From assembly GCF_020524905.1 (NCBI RefSeq), contig NZ_JAIVKI010000003.1, positions 1-64,000 on the forward strand: a stretch of DNA of 64,000 nt, read 5' to 3'. The translations under genes and the position numbers were made by a program. The notes beneath the pieces are model-generated. The model saw only the letters and a list, made by a program, of their open reading frames with translations. It did no database searches and had not been told where the DNA came from. The DNA comes from Microbulbifer variabilis. Lineage in GTDB: Bacteria > Pseudomonadota > Gammaproteobacteria > Pseudomonadales > Cellvibrionaceae. Below, piece by piece: positions 7,455 to 15,573 of this stretch (position 1 is its first letter; every line of letters starts with the position of its first letter).

Positions 7455-8684
7455 TTACGCACCTAATATTTCTGAAGCTGAGTTCGTGAAGTTTGTGAGT
7501 TTCAACCACCACCTTGTATAGGCTTCCCTCTGCTCTTTCAAGTAGTCATAGTGGTCATAGACTTGCCACTGGCCTGGCAATTTATGCCCCAGCATAATTT
7601 CAGCAATATGGGGCTCAGTCAGTTCGGAGAAATTTGTCCTGGCTGTCTTGCGTAAGTCGTGCACCGACCAGTGTTTCATTTCGTAGTCTCTGTGCCGTCG
7701 TAGCCACTGCATCAGGTTGTAAGGCAGTGCCAGCGGCGCGCCCTGGCCCATGGGTTTATCGCTGCCGCTATTGTTGAACAGGTGTTTGCTTTCGCCGCTC
7801 AGCAGAAAAGCCTCTTTCAGCAGGGGCTCAATCTCAGGGATGATGGGGCGCAATAGGGGCTTCTTGGTCGACTTGCCCATCTTGTGGTTGGCGGGTGGCA
7901 CCGTCCAAATGCGCTTTTCAAAATCGAAGTGCTCTTTCTCGCTTACGCGCAGTTCACCATTGCGGCAGCCATAAAACAGGCACAGCTTGAGGAAAATCTT
8001 ATTCTTCGCCGCCATGCGCGAGTGCTCCAGAGCCTGCCACATCATGCCGATTTCATCCCGGCTCAGAGAGCGGGTGCCGATGCCTTTCTTGATGCGCAGG
8101 TCTTCCGTTGCATTGATATTGGCAATCGGGTTGCTAGTAATGAGCCTGCGCCGCACACCCCACTTCAGCATTTGTTTGGCATTGGTCAGGATGCGATCGG
8201 CAATGCCGGGGGTGGCCTGTGCCCGTTTCTCCAATAGGGCCAGCCACTCGTGCAAAGTGACTTCTTCGGCGGGTAGGTGGCCAACGGCTGGGAACACATA
8301 CAACTGAAAAGAGCGCAGGATTTCATGGTGCCCCTTTTTGTTCTCCTTGCAGTAGGAGTGATACCACTGCAAGAAAAGCTCCTCTAAAGAATCTGCGCTT
8401 AGGATCGCCTGCTTTTCAAGTTGTTTTACCACCCTGGGGTCATAGCCCTGTTCCAGCTTTCCTTTCAGGCGCTGGCCTTCACTCCTGGCGTTCTTCAGAG
8501 TCATTAAAGGGTAGGAGCCGAGATCCACGCGGGCCGGCTTGCTGTCGTAGCGGTAGCGGAGCTGAAAAGTGATTTTTCCCTGAGGCGTGACACGCACACT
8601 AAGGCCATCCCGATCAGCCTTTTCAAAACGCTTCTCTATCTTCTTTCCTGAATTAGCCTTCAGCCAGGCATCCGACAACGCCAT
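7455..8684 (-). CDS. Tyrosine recombinase / P4-type phage integrase
   Basis: About 409 residues from the ATG at 8684, chosen for its GGAGG site and because the product then begins MALSDAWLKAN, as family members do; an upstream start at 8753 is less likely. The N-terminal ~85 residues are the arm-type DNA-binding (DUF4102) domain. A SAM-like core-binding domain follows, then the catalytic domain: Arg in YGCRNGELR, HDLRKTART (His-x-x-Arg), IMLGHKLPG (His) and the Tyr nucleophile near VYDHYDYLK. It integrates and excises the element. Its 5' end faces right, so the attachment site is expected in the 8.7-9.2 kb gap. Confidence 0.93.
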   Translation of the reverse strand: MALSDAWLKANSGKKIEKRFEKADRDGLSVRVTPQGKITFQLRYRYDSKPARVDLGSYPLMTLKNARSEGQRLKGKLEQGYDPRVVKQLEKQAILSADSLEELFLQWYHSYCKENKKGHHEILRSFQLYVFPAVGHLPAEEVTLHEWLALLEKRAQATPGIADRILTNAKQMLKWGVRRRLITSNPIANINATEDLRIKKGIGTRSLSRDEIGMMWQALEHSRMAAKNKIFLKLCLFYGCRNGELRVSEKEHFDFEKRIWTVPPANHKMGKSTKKPLLRPIIPEIEPLLKEAFLLSGESKHLFNNSGSDKPMGQGAPLALPYNLMQWLRRHRDYEMKHWSVHDLRKTARTNFSELTEPHIAEIMLGHKLPGQWQVYDHYDYLKEQREAYTRWWLKLTNFTNSASEILGA

Positions 8685-9234
8685 AACAACCTCCATGTGT
8701 ACATATTTTTTAAGGCTAACAAAAAGGCGATTTGTGTACACGCCTATGTACACATTTTTTGCGGCTGGGGTTGGTTTTGGATGACTTAAGCTGTCGCAGG
8801 TCTAAGGCTTAAAAATAAGGTTTTATGCGGGATTTATTAATTTTTTGTCGTAGGTTGTCAGGCTGTGACGGTGGGGGATTTATAGGGGTGGGAAATAATT
8901 GCGAAGGTGCGGCGGCCGGCAAAGCCCGCCAGGGAAGAACTCTGGCCCATATTTTAAGGTTCGATCACTCGATATTCGGAAGAAAAACAGGTCTGCATTA
9001 TACACGCCGGCACTGCTACAAGGGTGGGGTATACTGCGAAATTGGTCTCTAAAATTGGGGCATCTAAACCATTTCGGTAGTGTCAATGGGCGGAGCTGCC
9101 AGCGCGGCTGGCACTCCAGAACATCTTTTTGAATCAATTCGACTTTTCAGTCGAGTCAAGGTCATCACAAAGAGCAGCAGCTAGTCATTCGGTCTGCATA
9201 GGTGGCTTGGGTGCTGGAAAACCATGGGGGAAGT
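8685..9234. other. Intergenic junction between integrase and chromosome; expected att region
   Basis: 550 bases without a convincing gene; short ORFs here have no ribosome-binding site or recognisable product. I see no intact tRNA, although P4-type integrases often use one. The segment at 8955-8985 has a GGTTCGATC word like a T-arm, but no cloverleaf can be built around it. The right part must hold the promoter of the aminopeptidase gene. A strong hairpin lies at 9092-9117. Confidence 0.4.
9092..9117. other. Strong hairpin (11-bp stem, one bulge, GCG loop)
   Basis: GGAGCTGCCAGC pairs with GCTGGCACTCC apart from one bulged base. A TTTTT run follows about 9 bases later on the plus strand, so it could be a terminator, a folded leader, or part of the att region. 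Confidence 0.4.
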
Positions 9235-10998
9235 ATGAGTCAGGAACGATTACAGCTATTACGGGAAGAATTGCGGCGACAGGGTGTGGAGGCTTTCCTG
9301 GTTCCCCGGGCCGATGAGTATCAAAACGAGTATGTGCCTGCGGCAGATGAGCGTTTGGCCTGGATCACGGGTTTTACTGGATCAGCGGGCATGGCGGTGA
9401 TTGGACTGGATAAAGCGGCCCTGTTTGTGGATGGCCGCTATACCCTGCAGGGTCAACAGCAATTGGGGGATTTACCTATCGCTTTGGAGGACCTGAATAA
9501 TCAGGTCATCGCCAAGTGGGTGGGTGATCAATTGAGCGCGGGGCAGTCGCTGGGTTTTGATCCTCGCCTACACACCGAGCCGGGGTTGGCACTGTTGGGA
9601 GAATATCTGGATGAGCGTGATATTGCCCTGAAGCCCCTGGAGCAGAACCCAATTGATACGATTTGGCAGGATCGGCCGGCTTCTCCCTGTAGTCTTGCCT
9701 GTCCCCACCCCTATGTTTTTACCGGGGAGCACTCCAGTGACAAGCGCCAGCGCATCGCTACGCTTCTGGCGGAAAAGCGTGTGGATGCTTTGTGGTTGCC
9801 AACCCCTGAGATCTGCGCCTGGCTGTTCAATATTCGTGGTGACGATATCCCCCATTTACCAGTGGCGCTTTCCAGCGGGGTGCTTTTTAGGGATGGCAGC
9901 GCAATTTTGTATCTGGCTGAGCAGGCGGTCGGTGAAGGGCTCTTGGAACATCTAGAGCGGGAAGTGATGGTGGTGACTGAGAAGGGCCAGTTGTTTGAAG
10001 GTCTGCGCCGCCGCCATGTGAATAGGATCTGGGTAGATCCCTCTAACAGTAACTGTTGGACCCTGCAGCAGCTGCGCGCCCTGGATTTACAGTTGCTGTT
10101 AGAGCGAGACCCTGTGACGCAGGCCAAGGCGTGCAAAAATGCCGTGGAGCTGGCGGGTTCCAGAGCGGCGCATGAGCGCGATGGCGCAGCACTGTGCGAG
10201 CTCCTGGCCGAGCTGCCCACTGCGGTGGAAAAAGGCCTGGATGAACTAGCGGCAGTGAAGTTGCTGTATAGCAAGCGCGAGGAGCGGGAAGGCTTCCGCG
10301 GCAACAGCTTCGAGACAATTTCCGGCTACGGTCCCAATGGTGCCATAGTGCACTACCGGGTGAGCCCTGAGTCGAGCTTAAAAATGCCAGCAGAGGGGAT
10401 TTACCTGTGTGATTCCGGTGCCCAATATCCCGATGGCACCACCGATGTCACCCGCACGGTGGCCTTGGGCGAAATTCCCGCACTTGCACGAGAGCACTTT
10501 ACCCGAGTGCTGAAGGGGCATATTGCTATTGCCACTCTACGCTTTCCGCAGGGTACCTGTGGAGAGCAGATCGATGCGATTGCGCGCAGATCCCTATGGG
10601 ATGTGGGTTTGGACTATGCCCATGGAACAGGTCATGGTGTCGGTAGTTTTCTCAGTGTGCATGAGGGACCGCAGCGTATCGGTAAAGTGATCACCAATAC
10701 CCCGCTGCAACCGGGCATGATCCTCTCCAATGAGCCTGGTTTTTATCTCACCGGTCAATACGGTATCCGTATTGAAAATCTGGTGTTTGTAAAAGAGAGT
10801 GCGGATTACCCTGGATTTTTACAGTTTGAGGAATTAACCCTGGTGCCGATTGACCGTGACCTGATCGATACAGCACTCCTTTCCTCGCAGGAGCGGGATT
10901 GGTTGAACCGCTATCACCAGCGTGTACGGGAGGTCGTTACACCGCTGGTAAGTGAAAAAACCGCTTCCTGGTTACAAGCGGCCACCGAGGCTTTGTAA
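9235..10998 (+). CDS. Xaa-Pro aminopeptidase (M24 family, three-domain cytosolic type)
   Basis: 587 residues from the ATG at 9235, which has a GGGGGA site; an in-frame GTG at 9202 lacks one. It has the long, three-domain layout of cytosolic aminopeptidase P (XPNPEP1-like): two creatinase-like N-terminal domains, then a pita-bread catalytic domain from about residue 300. Metal ligands are visible: LCDSGAQYPDGTTDVTRT (two Asp), HGTGHGVGSF (His), LSNEPGFY (Glu) and GIRIENL (Glu). It removes N-terminal residues next to proline. It stands alone, ends at a strong terminator, and is probably the first chromosomal gene beyond the integrated element. Confidence 0.92.
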   Translation: MSQERLQLLREELRRQGVEAFLVPRADEYQNEYVPAADERLAWITGFTGSAGMAVIGLDKAALFVDGRYTLQGQQQLGDLPIALEDLNNQVIAKWVGDQLSAGQSLGFDPRLHTEPGLALLGEYLDERDIALKPLEQNPIDTIWQDRPASPCSLACPHPYVFTGEHSSDKRQRIATLLAEKRVDALWLPTPEICAWLFNIRGDDIPHLPVALSSGVLFRDGSAILYLAEQAVGEGLLEHLEREVMVVTEKGQLFEGLRRRHVNRIWVDPSNSNCWTLQQLRALDLQLLLERDPVTQAKACKNAVELAGSRAAHERDGAALCELLAELPTAVEKGLDELAAVKLLYSKREEREGFRGNSFETISGYGPNGAIVHYRVSPESSLKMPAEGIYLCDSGAQYPDGTTDVTRTVALGEIPALAREHFTRVLKGHIAIATLRFPQGTCGEQIDAIARRSLWDVGLDYAHGTGHGVGSFLSVHEGPQRIGKVITNTPLQPGMILSNEPGFYLTGQYGIRIENLVFVKESADYPGFLQFEELTLVPIDRDLIDTALLSSQERDWLNRYHQRVREVVTPLVSEKTASWLQAATEAL

Positions 10999-11005
10999 TG
11001 CTATC

Positions 11006-11032
11006 GCTGGGAGCCTGGCTCCCAGCTTTTTT
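11006..11032 (+). terminator. Rho-independent terminator after aminopeptidase
   Basis: GCTGGGAGC / GCTCCCAGC 9-bp perfect stem with a CTG loop, followed directly by six T. Confidence 0.9.
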
Positions 11033-11068
11033 CGAAGTAGTGAAAGCCGTGCATTTGCATGGTAATAA

Positions 11069-11752
11069 TTACTGCACTTCAAATTTATACCCTGCGCCAT
11101 AGACCGAATGGATTAACTCCTTATCCGGCAGCAAGGCCGCAATTTTCTTGCGCACTTTTTTAATGTGACTGTCGATGGTTCGATCGCTGATTACCCGGTA
11201 GTCCGAATAAATGCGGTCCATAATCTGATCGCGGGAAAAAATACGGCCGGGCTCACTATAGAGAAGTTCGAAAAGGTGAAATTCCAGCGCGGTTAAGCCT
11301 ACATCCTGCCCTCCGATTAGGAGCTGGCCGGTTCTACACCTCAGTTGAATTTCCCCGTATCTCTGCTGTTCTGAACTGTGAGTGCGACGTAAAACGGCTT
11401 TGACCCGGGCCACAATTTCCCTGGGACTATAGGGTTTGCACACATAGTCATCCGCCCCAACTTCTAAACCGCGCAAGCGGTCCACTTCTTCAATTCTGGC
11501 GGTCAGCATAATGATGGGCACGTTGCTATAGCGGCGGATTGCTGTGCAAATTTCCAGGCCGCTTTTCCCCGGTAACATCAGGTCCAGCAAAATCAGGTCC
11601 GGAGGTTGGGCGTCGACATGGGGGATGACTTCATTGCCATTAGTGAGTATGTCGGCCTGGTAACCGGCTGCTTCAAGATAATCCAGCAGCAGGTTGGCCA
11701 GTTCTGTTTCATCTTCGACAATTAAAATCCTTGCAGCCATTATTCCTACCAT
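11069..11752 (-). CDS. OmpR-family response regulator (BaeR-like)
   Basis: 227 residues. The receiver domain (~5-120) has the acidic pocket (VEDE), phosphoacceptor Asp in LILLDLMLPGKSG, the LTAR switch and CKPYSPREIV with the conserved Lys. The C-terminal winged helix (~135-227) carries LTALEFHLFELL and RTIDSHIKKVRKKI. It overlaps the kinase stop by 7 bases (ATGGTAG), with GAGAGGA before the ATG, so the two genes are coupled. The closest named type is BaeR/CreB, which control envelope stress and efflux. Targets here are unknown; the adjacent YHYH cluster is one possibility. Confidence 0.9.
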   Translation of the reverse strand: MVGIMAARILIVEDETELANLLLDYLEAAGYQADILTNGNEVIPHVDAQPPDLILLDLMLPGKSGLEICTAIRRYSNVPIIMLTARIEEVDRLRGLEVGADDYVCKPYSPREIVARVKAVLRRTHSSEQQRYGEIQLRCRTGQLLIGGQDVGLTALEFHLFELLYSEPGRIFSRDQIMDRIYSDYRVISDRTIDSHIKKVRKKIAALLPDKELIHSVYGAGYKFEVQ

Positions 11753-13164
11753 TTAATCCTCTCGGTGAGAGGGAGAAAAATACTAATTTCCAGGCCACCC
11801 AGGCGGGACGGGCCGGCGGAAATACTACCCTCGTGGGCTTTAACAATATTCTGGCAAATCGACAGCCCCAGTCCCGCACCACCAGTTTCCCGACTGCGTG
11901 AGGCGTCGGTGCGATAGAGGCGGTCAAAAAGGTGGGGGATATCCGCACTGGTGACCCCCGGAGAGGAGTCGGCAAAGGTGATAATAGCTGTTTGCGCTTC
12001 CGCGCGGGCACAGATTTTTAACTGGCCGCCGCTGTCGGTATAGCGCAAGCTGTTGGTAAGGAGGTTGCCAAACAGCTGTTGCAGGCGCGCCTCATCGGCG
12101 TAAATGAATTTATTTTCGGCCAGCTCACACTGCAATTGCAGGTCGATATTTTTCTGGGCAAAGGCACTTTGAAAATCCTCTACCACCCTGGTAAGCAGCG
12201 GCCCAAGGGGGAGGTCGGATTTGCAATAGTTCAAGGCGCCGGCATCAGATAGAGACAGCTCATAGAGATCGTTGATCAAACGGCTAAGCTGGCGAATCTT
12301 ATCGTGCAAAATATTGAGGTTTTCCGGTGTGGCGGTGCGCACACCATCCTGCAGGGCTTCAATTTGCCCCTTGAGTACCGCCAGTGGTGTGCGTAGTTCA
12401 TGGGAAATATCCGCCATCCAGCGATTGCGCGCATGTTCATTGGCCTCGAGAGTTGCTGCTAAACGATTGAAGTCTGCGCTCAGTTGGCCCAGTTCATCGC
12501 GTCTCTCGATATCAATGCGGGTTTTGTAATCTCCCGATGTGAGGCGATGGGTGGCCTCGGCCAGGCGACGTATGGGACGAACAAGCTGCCAGGCTAGGGG
12601 CAGGGCGATGGCCAGGGCAAGAATGAACGTGGCGATGGAAATCAGCGCAAAAGTGCGGGAAAGTTCCCGAATAAATCCCTGCTCGTAATTATTGGAAAGA
12701 GCGGGTGGGGGATTGATAGTGAGGTACCCGACAGTTTTCCCTTCCACTTGAATGGGCTGATAGAGTAAATCCTTCGCTGGGGCTGGACGCCCGATGACCA
12801 GCTGCTTTTCACTATCGAACAGACTCAGGCGCGGGCCCAGCTGGTTACCCATGGGGGGGCGCCCTGGACCGGCTCCCGGCGGTGGGGGTGTGGGAAAGCG
12901 CCCCATTTGCCGAAAGATGGTTTGCCGGTGGAGATCCACCCATTCCGAGCCATCGGCTTCCAGTGATTGCCAGCTGCCCTTGCGGCTATAAAAGCGCTCC
13001 AGTGCCTGAACCAATCCCTCTACATCGCGCAGTTCCTGTGCGCGCATATAAGCCTGGAAGCCGTGGCTGAAACTCCACTGGAAAAATACAAACATACCGC
13101 CGACTGTAATCGCTGTAGTCAGTAAAAAGGCCAGGCTGAGTTTGTTGCGAATATTTAATGACAT
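11746..13164 (-). CDS. Sensor histidine kinase (BaeS-like)
   Basis: 472 residues. There are transmembrane helices at ~10-30 and ~165-190. The periplasmic loop between them contains an unusual Pro/Gly-rich stretch (FPTPPPPGAGPGRPPMGN). A HAMP domain follows, then the DHp with the phosphorylated His in ADISHELRTPLAVLKG. The HATPase domain has an N box (NLLTNSLRYTD), FADSSPGV and GGAGLGLSICQNIV. It senses an envelope signal and phosphorylates the adjacent regulator. The first gene of the pair, it is preceded by a 284-base gap that should carry the promoter. The proline-rich loop is the one unusual part and may be the sensor element. Confidence 0.92.
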   Translation of the reverse strand: MSLNIRNKLSLAFLLTTAITVGGMFVFFQWSFSHGFQAYMRAQELRDVEGLVQALERFYSRKGSWQSLEADGSEWVDLHRQTIFRQMGRFPTPPPPGAGPGRPPMGNQLGPRLSLFDSEKQLVIGRPAPAKDLLYQPIQVEGKTVGYLTINPPPALSNNYEQGFIRELSRTFALISIATFILALAIALPLAWQLVRPIRRLAEATHRLTSGDYKTRIDIERRDELGQLSADFNRLAATLEANEHARNRWMADISHELRTPLAVLKGQIEALQDGVRTATPENLNILHDKIRQLSRLINDLYELSLSDAGALNYCKSDLPLGPLLTRVVEDFQSAFAQKNIDLQLQCELAENKFIYADEARLQQLFGNLLTNSLRYTDSGGQLKICARAEAQTAIITFADSSPGVTSADIPHLFDRLYRTDASRSRETGGAGLGLSICQNIVKAHEGSISAGPSRLGGLEISIFLPLTERIKW

Positions 13165-13448
13165 CTTTTGTGTAGTCCTTCCTGCGGACAGTCAGTACAG
13201 CGGACTCTCCCGTTCCGCCACTTCGGGCATTGCCCGTGCGGGTGATTACCCAAGCGTACACCTACTGTAAATGGGTGGGCAATCTATGTTCCAGCTTACT
13301 GATAGTGCAGAGCAAAGGGTGTACTGCTCCCGAAACTCACAAATAAATAAATCCTTGCGCCTGCTTTCAACAGTAATTCTGTGTACCGCCTATGCTGAAC
13401 TCTCTTTGCGATAGTTTGGCAAAAAAGAGCGGGGCAATCACCAGTTGC

Positions 13449-14009
13449 TCATTGGCTATTGTGCGCTACACCGAGCGATGCTTTGCTCTCTTCACCGTCC
13501 CCACCTGAGGCAATAGGTGATGTGGAAAAACGGTGCAGAACAAAGTTGTCCTGGTCGCGTTGGATAAACAGGGTTGCCAAAACCCGCTTGCCGCCGCGAC
13601 TCCAGGTGCTGTGGTCATGGGCATTGAGAGTCACAGTGATTTGGTTGAAGCCGGGCTTCAACAGTTTTTCCGGCAGGTGAACGTCGGCACCGTAGAGACG
13701 CTGTATTTTTTCACCGTTGATATAGAGGTGTGCGTGCCCCTCTAGGAAGCGTTGAGGCTTATCGCTGGCATAGCGGGGCGACTCCAGCTCAAAGCGGTCA
13801 TAAGCAATATGTAAATTAAAACCGGACATGCGATCCCTGCTGATATCCAGTTCAATTCTCGGTGCGGCCATATGCACGGGGATTTCTATGACCGGATGTT
13901 GATCACCGTTGTGGCCAGCATGAGGATTGGGTTGAGCTGCCAGTGTGGGGCTGCTCGCCGCCATCAGCCAGGACAGGGACCCGGCAGCAAAAAACCTGTG
14001 TATTTTCAT
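13449..14009 (-). CDS. Small secreted protein associated with YHYH cluster
   Basis: About 186 residues from the ATG at 14009, which has AGGAGAG upstream and begins a Sec signal peptide (cleaved after TLAAQ or nearby). The longer frame to 14063 has no such signal. The mature part has a His-rich start (NPHAGHNGDQH) and one beta-sandwich-like domain with FNLHIAYDRFELESP, EGHAHLYINGEKIQRLYG and LNAHDHSTW. This 'hears-like' beta domain with HAHLYINGEK is one I associate with YHYH-protein loci; no enzymatic motif is seen. Conserved His could bind metal. It lies 29 bases downstream of the first YHYH gene, so it is probably the last gene of that transcript. Confidence 0.7.
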   Translation of the reverse strand: MKIHRFFAAGSLSWLMAASSPTLAAQPNPHAGHNGDQHPVIEIPVHMAAPRIELDISRDRMSGFNLHIAYDRFELESPRYASDKPQRFLEGHAHLYINGEKIQRLYGADVHLPEKLLKPGFNQITVTLNAHDHSTWSRGGKRVLATLFIQRDQDNFVLHRFSTSPIASGGDGEESKASLGVAHNSQ

Positions 14010-14038
14010 AAACTGCTCTCTCCTGGGGTGCGTCTCGG

Positions 14039-15544
14039 TTATTGGCCAACAGTGGTTGAACACCGGTTGACGATGGTCTGGGCATCCAGCTTTCCGTAGA
14101 AGCGGGGACCGAAGGTAAATGGGAAAGCTGGTATCAGTTTGCCATTGCTGTCTTCGCTCACCGTCAAGTGATAGTGGTAGCCGCGTTCACTGTCGCTATG
14201 GCCGTTATACTGGTCCAGGTAGGCACCGCCACGGGCGGTCAGGCTGGCATCCCAATAGTAATCCTCGTAAAAGAAGCCGGCGCTGGTGGTAAATTCATTG
14301 CCGGATAGGGAGGAGTAGCTTCCGTCGGTGGAGGGGCCGCTGCTGTTGGTGCTGACTACACCCTGGTCGATATCGTATTCATCGACCAGCAGGCAGGTAC
14401 GTGCACCAGTCTCGCCGCAGCCACTGGCGGAATTGGGATTGTCATAGTCACGAATGGCCCAGCTGCTTTGTGCCAGCACGCCAGTATCTTCCCATGGGCC
14501 ATAAATGGCGTAACCGTCGGCGGTGTATCCGTAAACCGGTGAGTGGCCATTGCCATCATCGCCTACCAGCTCCGCTAGGCAGCTGCTGTAGAAGTGGTGG
14601 TGGTAGTCGCCATTGGCCGCGTGACCACCACAGATATCCACATCATAGACTTCGGCGAAGGGCGCCAGGGTATGCCAGGTGTTGTTGACGGACTGGCCAT
14701 CGCTCCACTGATAAATAGACGTGCCGTTAACCCAGTAGCCCTGCACACCGAGTCCAGCTTCACAGTCTTCAGTAGCGGCTTGCGGGGAGTTGGGGATAAA
14801 GCCCTCATGGGCAACATTTTCCGGACATACCGGTCCCGGCGGCCAAAACCCATAACCAGCATCGGAGCCACAGGAAGAATTACTGCGGTAGCCAATATCC
14901 TCACCGAATCTGATGACATCACCTACCTGTATTATGGGGCTGCCGCTGAGAAAATCGCTGTAGGCTTTCGGGCGGTTGAGCAGGCTGTCGAGAATTTCCT
15001 GGGTGATTTCAATTTGGTAGTTGGGGATACCGGTGGCGGAGATATGGGAATATTCCCTTCCATTCAGGCTTACAGACTCTACGCTCTGAACATTCACCAA
15101 CACCTGCTCGTTGCTGCTACTTTCGTAAATAAAGGGAGCGCGCTCGCCGCTGGAATTTAAAACCCAGGTTGATTCGCTATCGGCTGAGTCCTGGGCATTT
15201 CCCTCTGAATTCTCGCTGTCCGTAGGAGTGTCGCTCGAATCTTCCGGTTCCTCACCAATTTCAGTGTTGTTTTCAATGGAATTGTTTGTTGTTTCGTCCA
15301 GTGTTTCCGCTGAGTCATCACCACTCTCAGTGGAGGATGTATCACTGATTTCTGTGTCGCTGGTTTCTGTGTTATCGCTATCAGTATTGTTTTGGGTTCC
15401 TCTGGTGACGGGGCCGCGAACAGGTATTTCCCTTACCGAGCGTTGGTCGTTATTGCGCCCCGAATTTGGGCTGGGCTGGGCAGCAACCTCAGCCACAACG
15501 GTCCAGGCCAGGAACCCGGCAAGAAAATACCCGATTATCTTCAT
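14039..15544 (-). CDS. YHYH-domain secreted protein, copy 1
   Basis: 501 residues. A Sec signal peptide ends near VAEVAAQP. Residues ~45-130 form a very acidic Ser/Thr/Asp/Glu linker. The YHYH domain fills ~130-501, with its signature at 456-459 (ERGYHYHLT). Also conserved across the three copies are FWPPGPVCPENV, GYWVNGTSIYQWSDGQ, DICGGHAANGDYHHHFYS and a closing FPFTFGPRFYGKLD. Paired Cys and clustered His suggest disulfides and a metal site. The family has no established function that I know of. The start is supported by GAGGTG before the ATG. Unlike copies 2 and 3 it has no lipobox, so it is probably released rather than anchored. Confidence 0.85.
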   Translation of the reverse strand: MKIIGYFLAGFLAWTVVAEVAAQPSPNSGRNNDQRSVREIPVRGPVTRGTQNNTDSDNTETSDTEISDTSSTESGDDSAETLDETTNNSIENNTEIGEEPEDSSDTPTDSENSEGNAQDSADSESTWVLNSSGERAPFIYESSSNEQVLVNVQSVESVSLNGREYSHISATGIPNYQIEITQEILDSLLNRPKAYSDFLSGSPIIQVGDVIRFGEDIGYRSNSSCGSDAGYGFWPPGPVCPENVAHEGFIPNSPQAATEDCEAGLGVQGYWVNGTSIYQWSDGQSVNNTWHTLAPFAEVYDVDICGGHAANGDYHHHFYSSCLAELVGDDGNGHSPVYGYTADGYAIYGPWEDTGVLAQSSWAIRDYDNPNSASGCGETGARTCLLVDEYDIDQGVVSTNSSGPSTDGSYSSLSGNEFTTSAGFFYEDYYWDASLTARGGAYLDQYNGHSDSERGYHYHLTVSEDSNGKLIPAFPFTFGPRFYGKLDAQTIVNRCSTTVGQ

Positions 15545-15573
15545 GGGAAATTCACCTCAAGTAATGCTCAGTG

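Noticed and set aside
8955-8990. A tRNA at the integrase junction
   Set aside because: Only a GGTTCGATC T-arm-like word is present; acceptor, D and anticodon stems cannot be formed.
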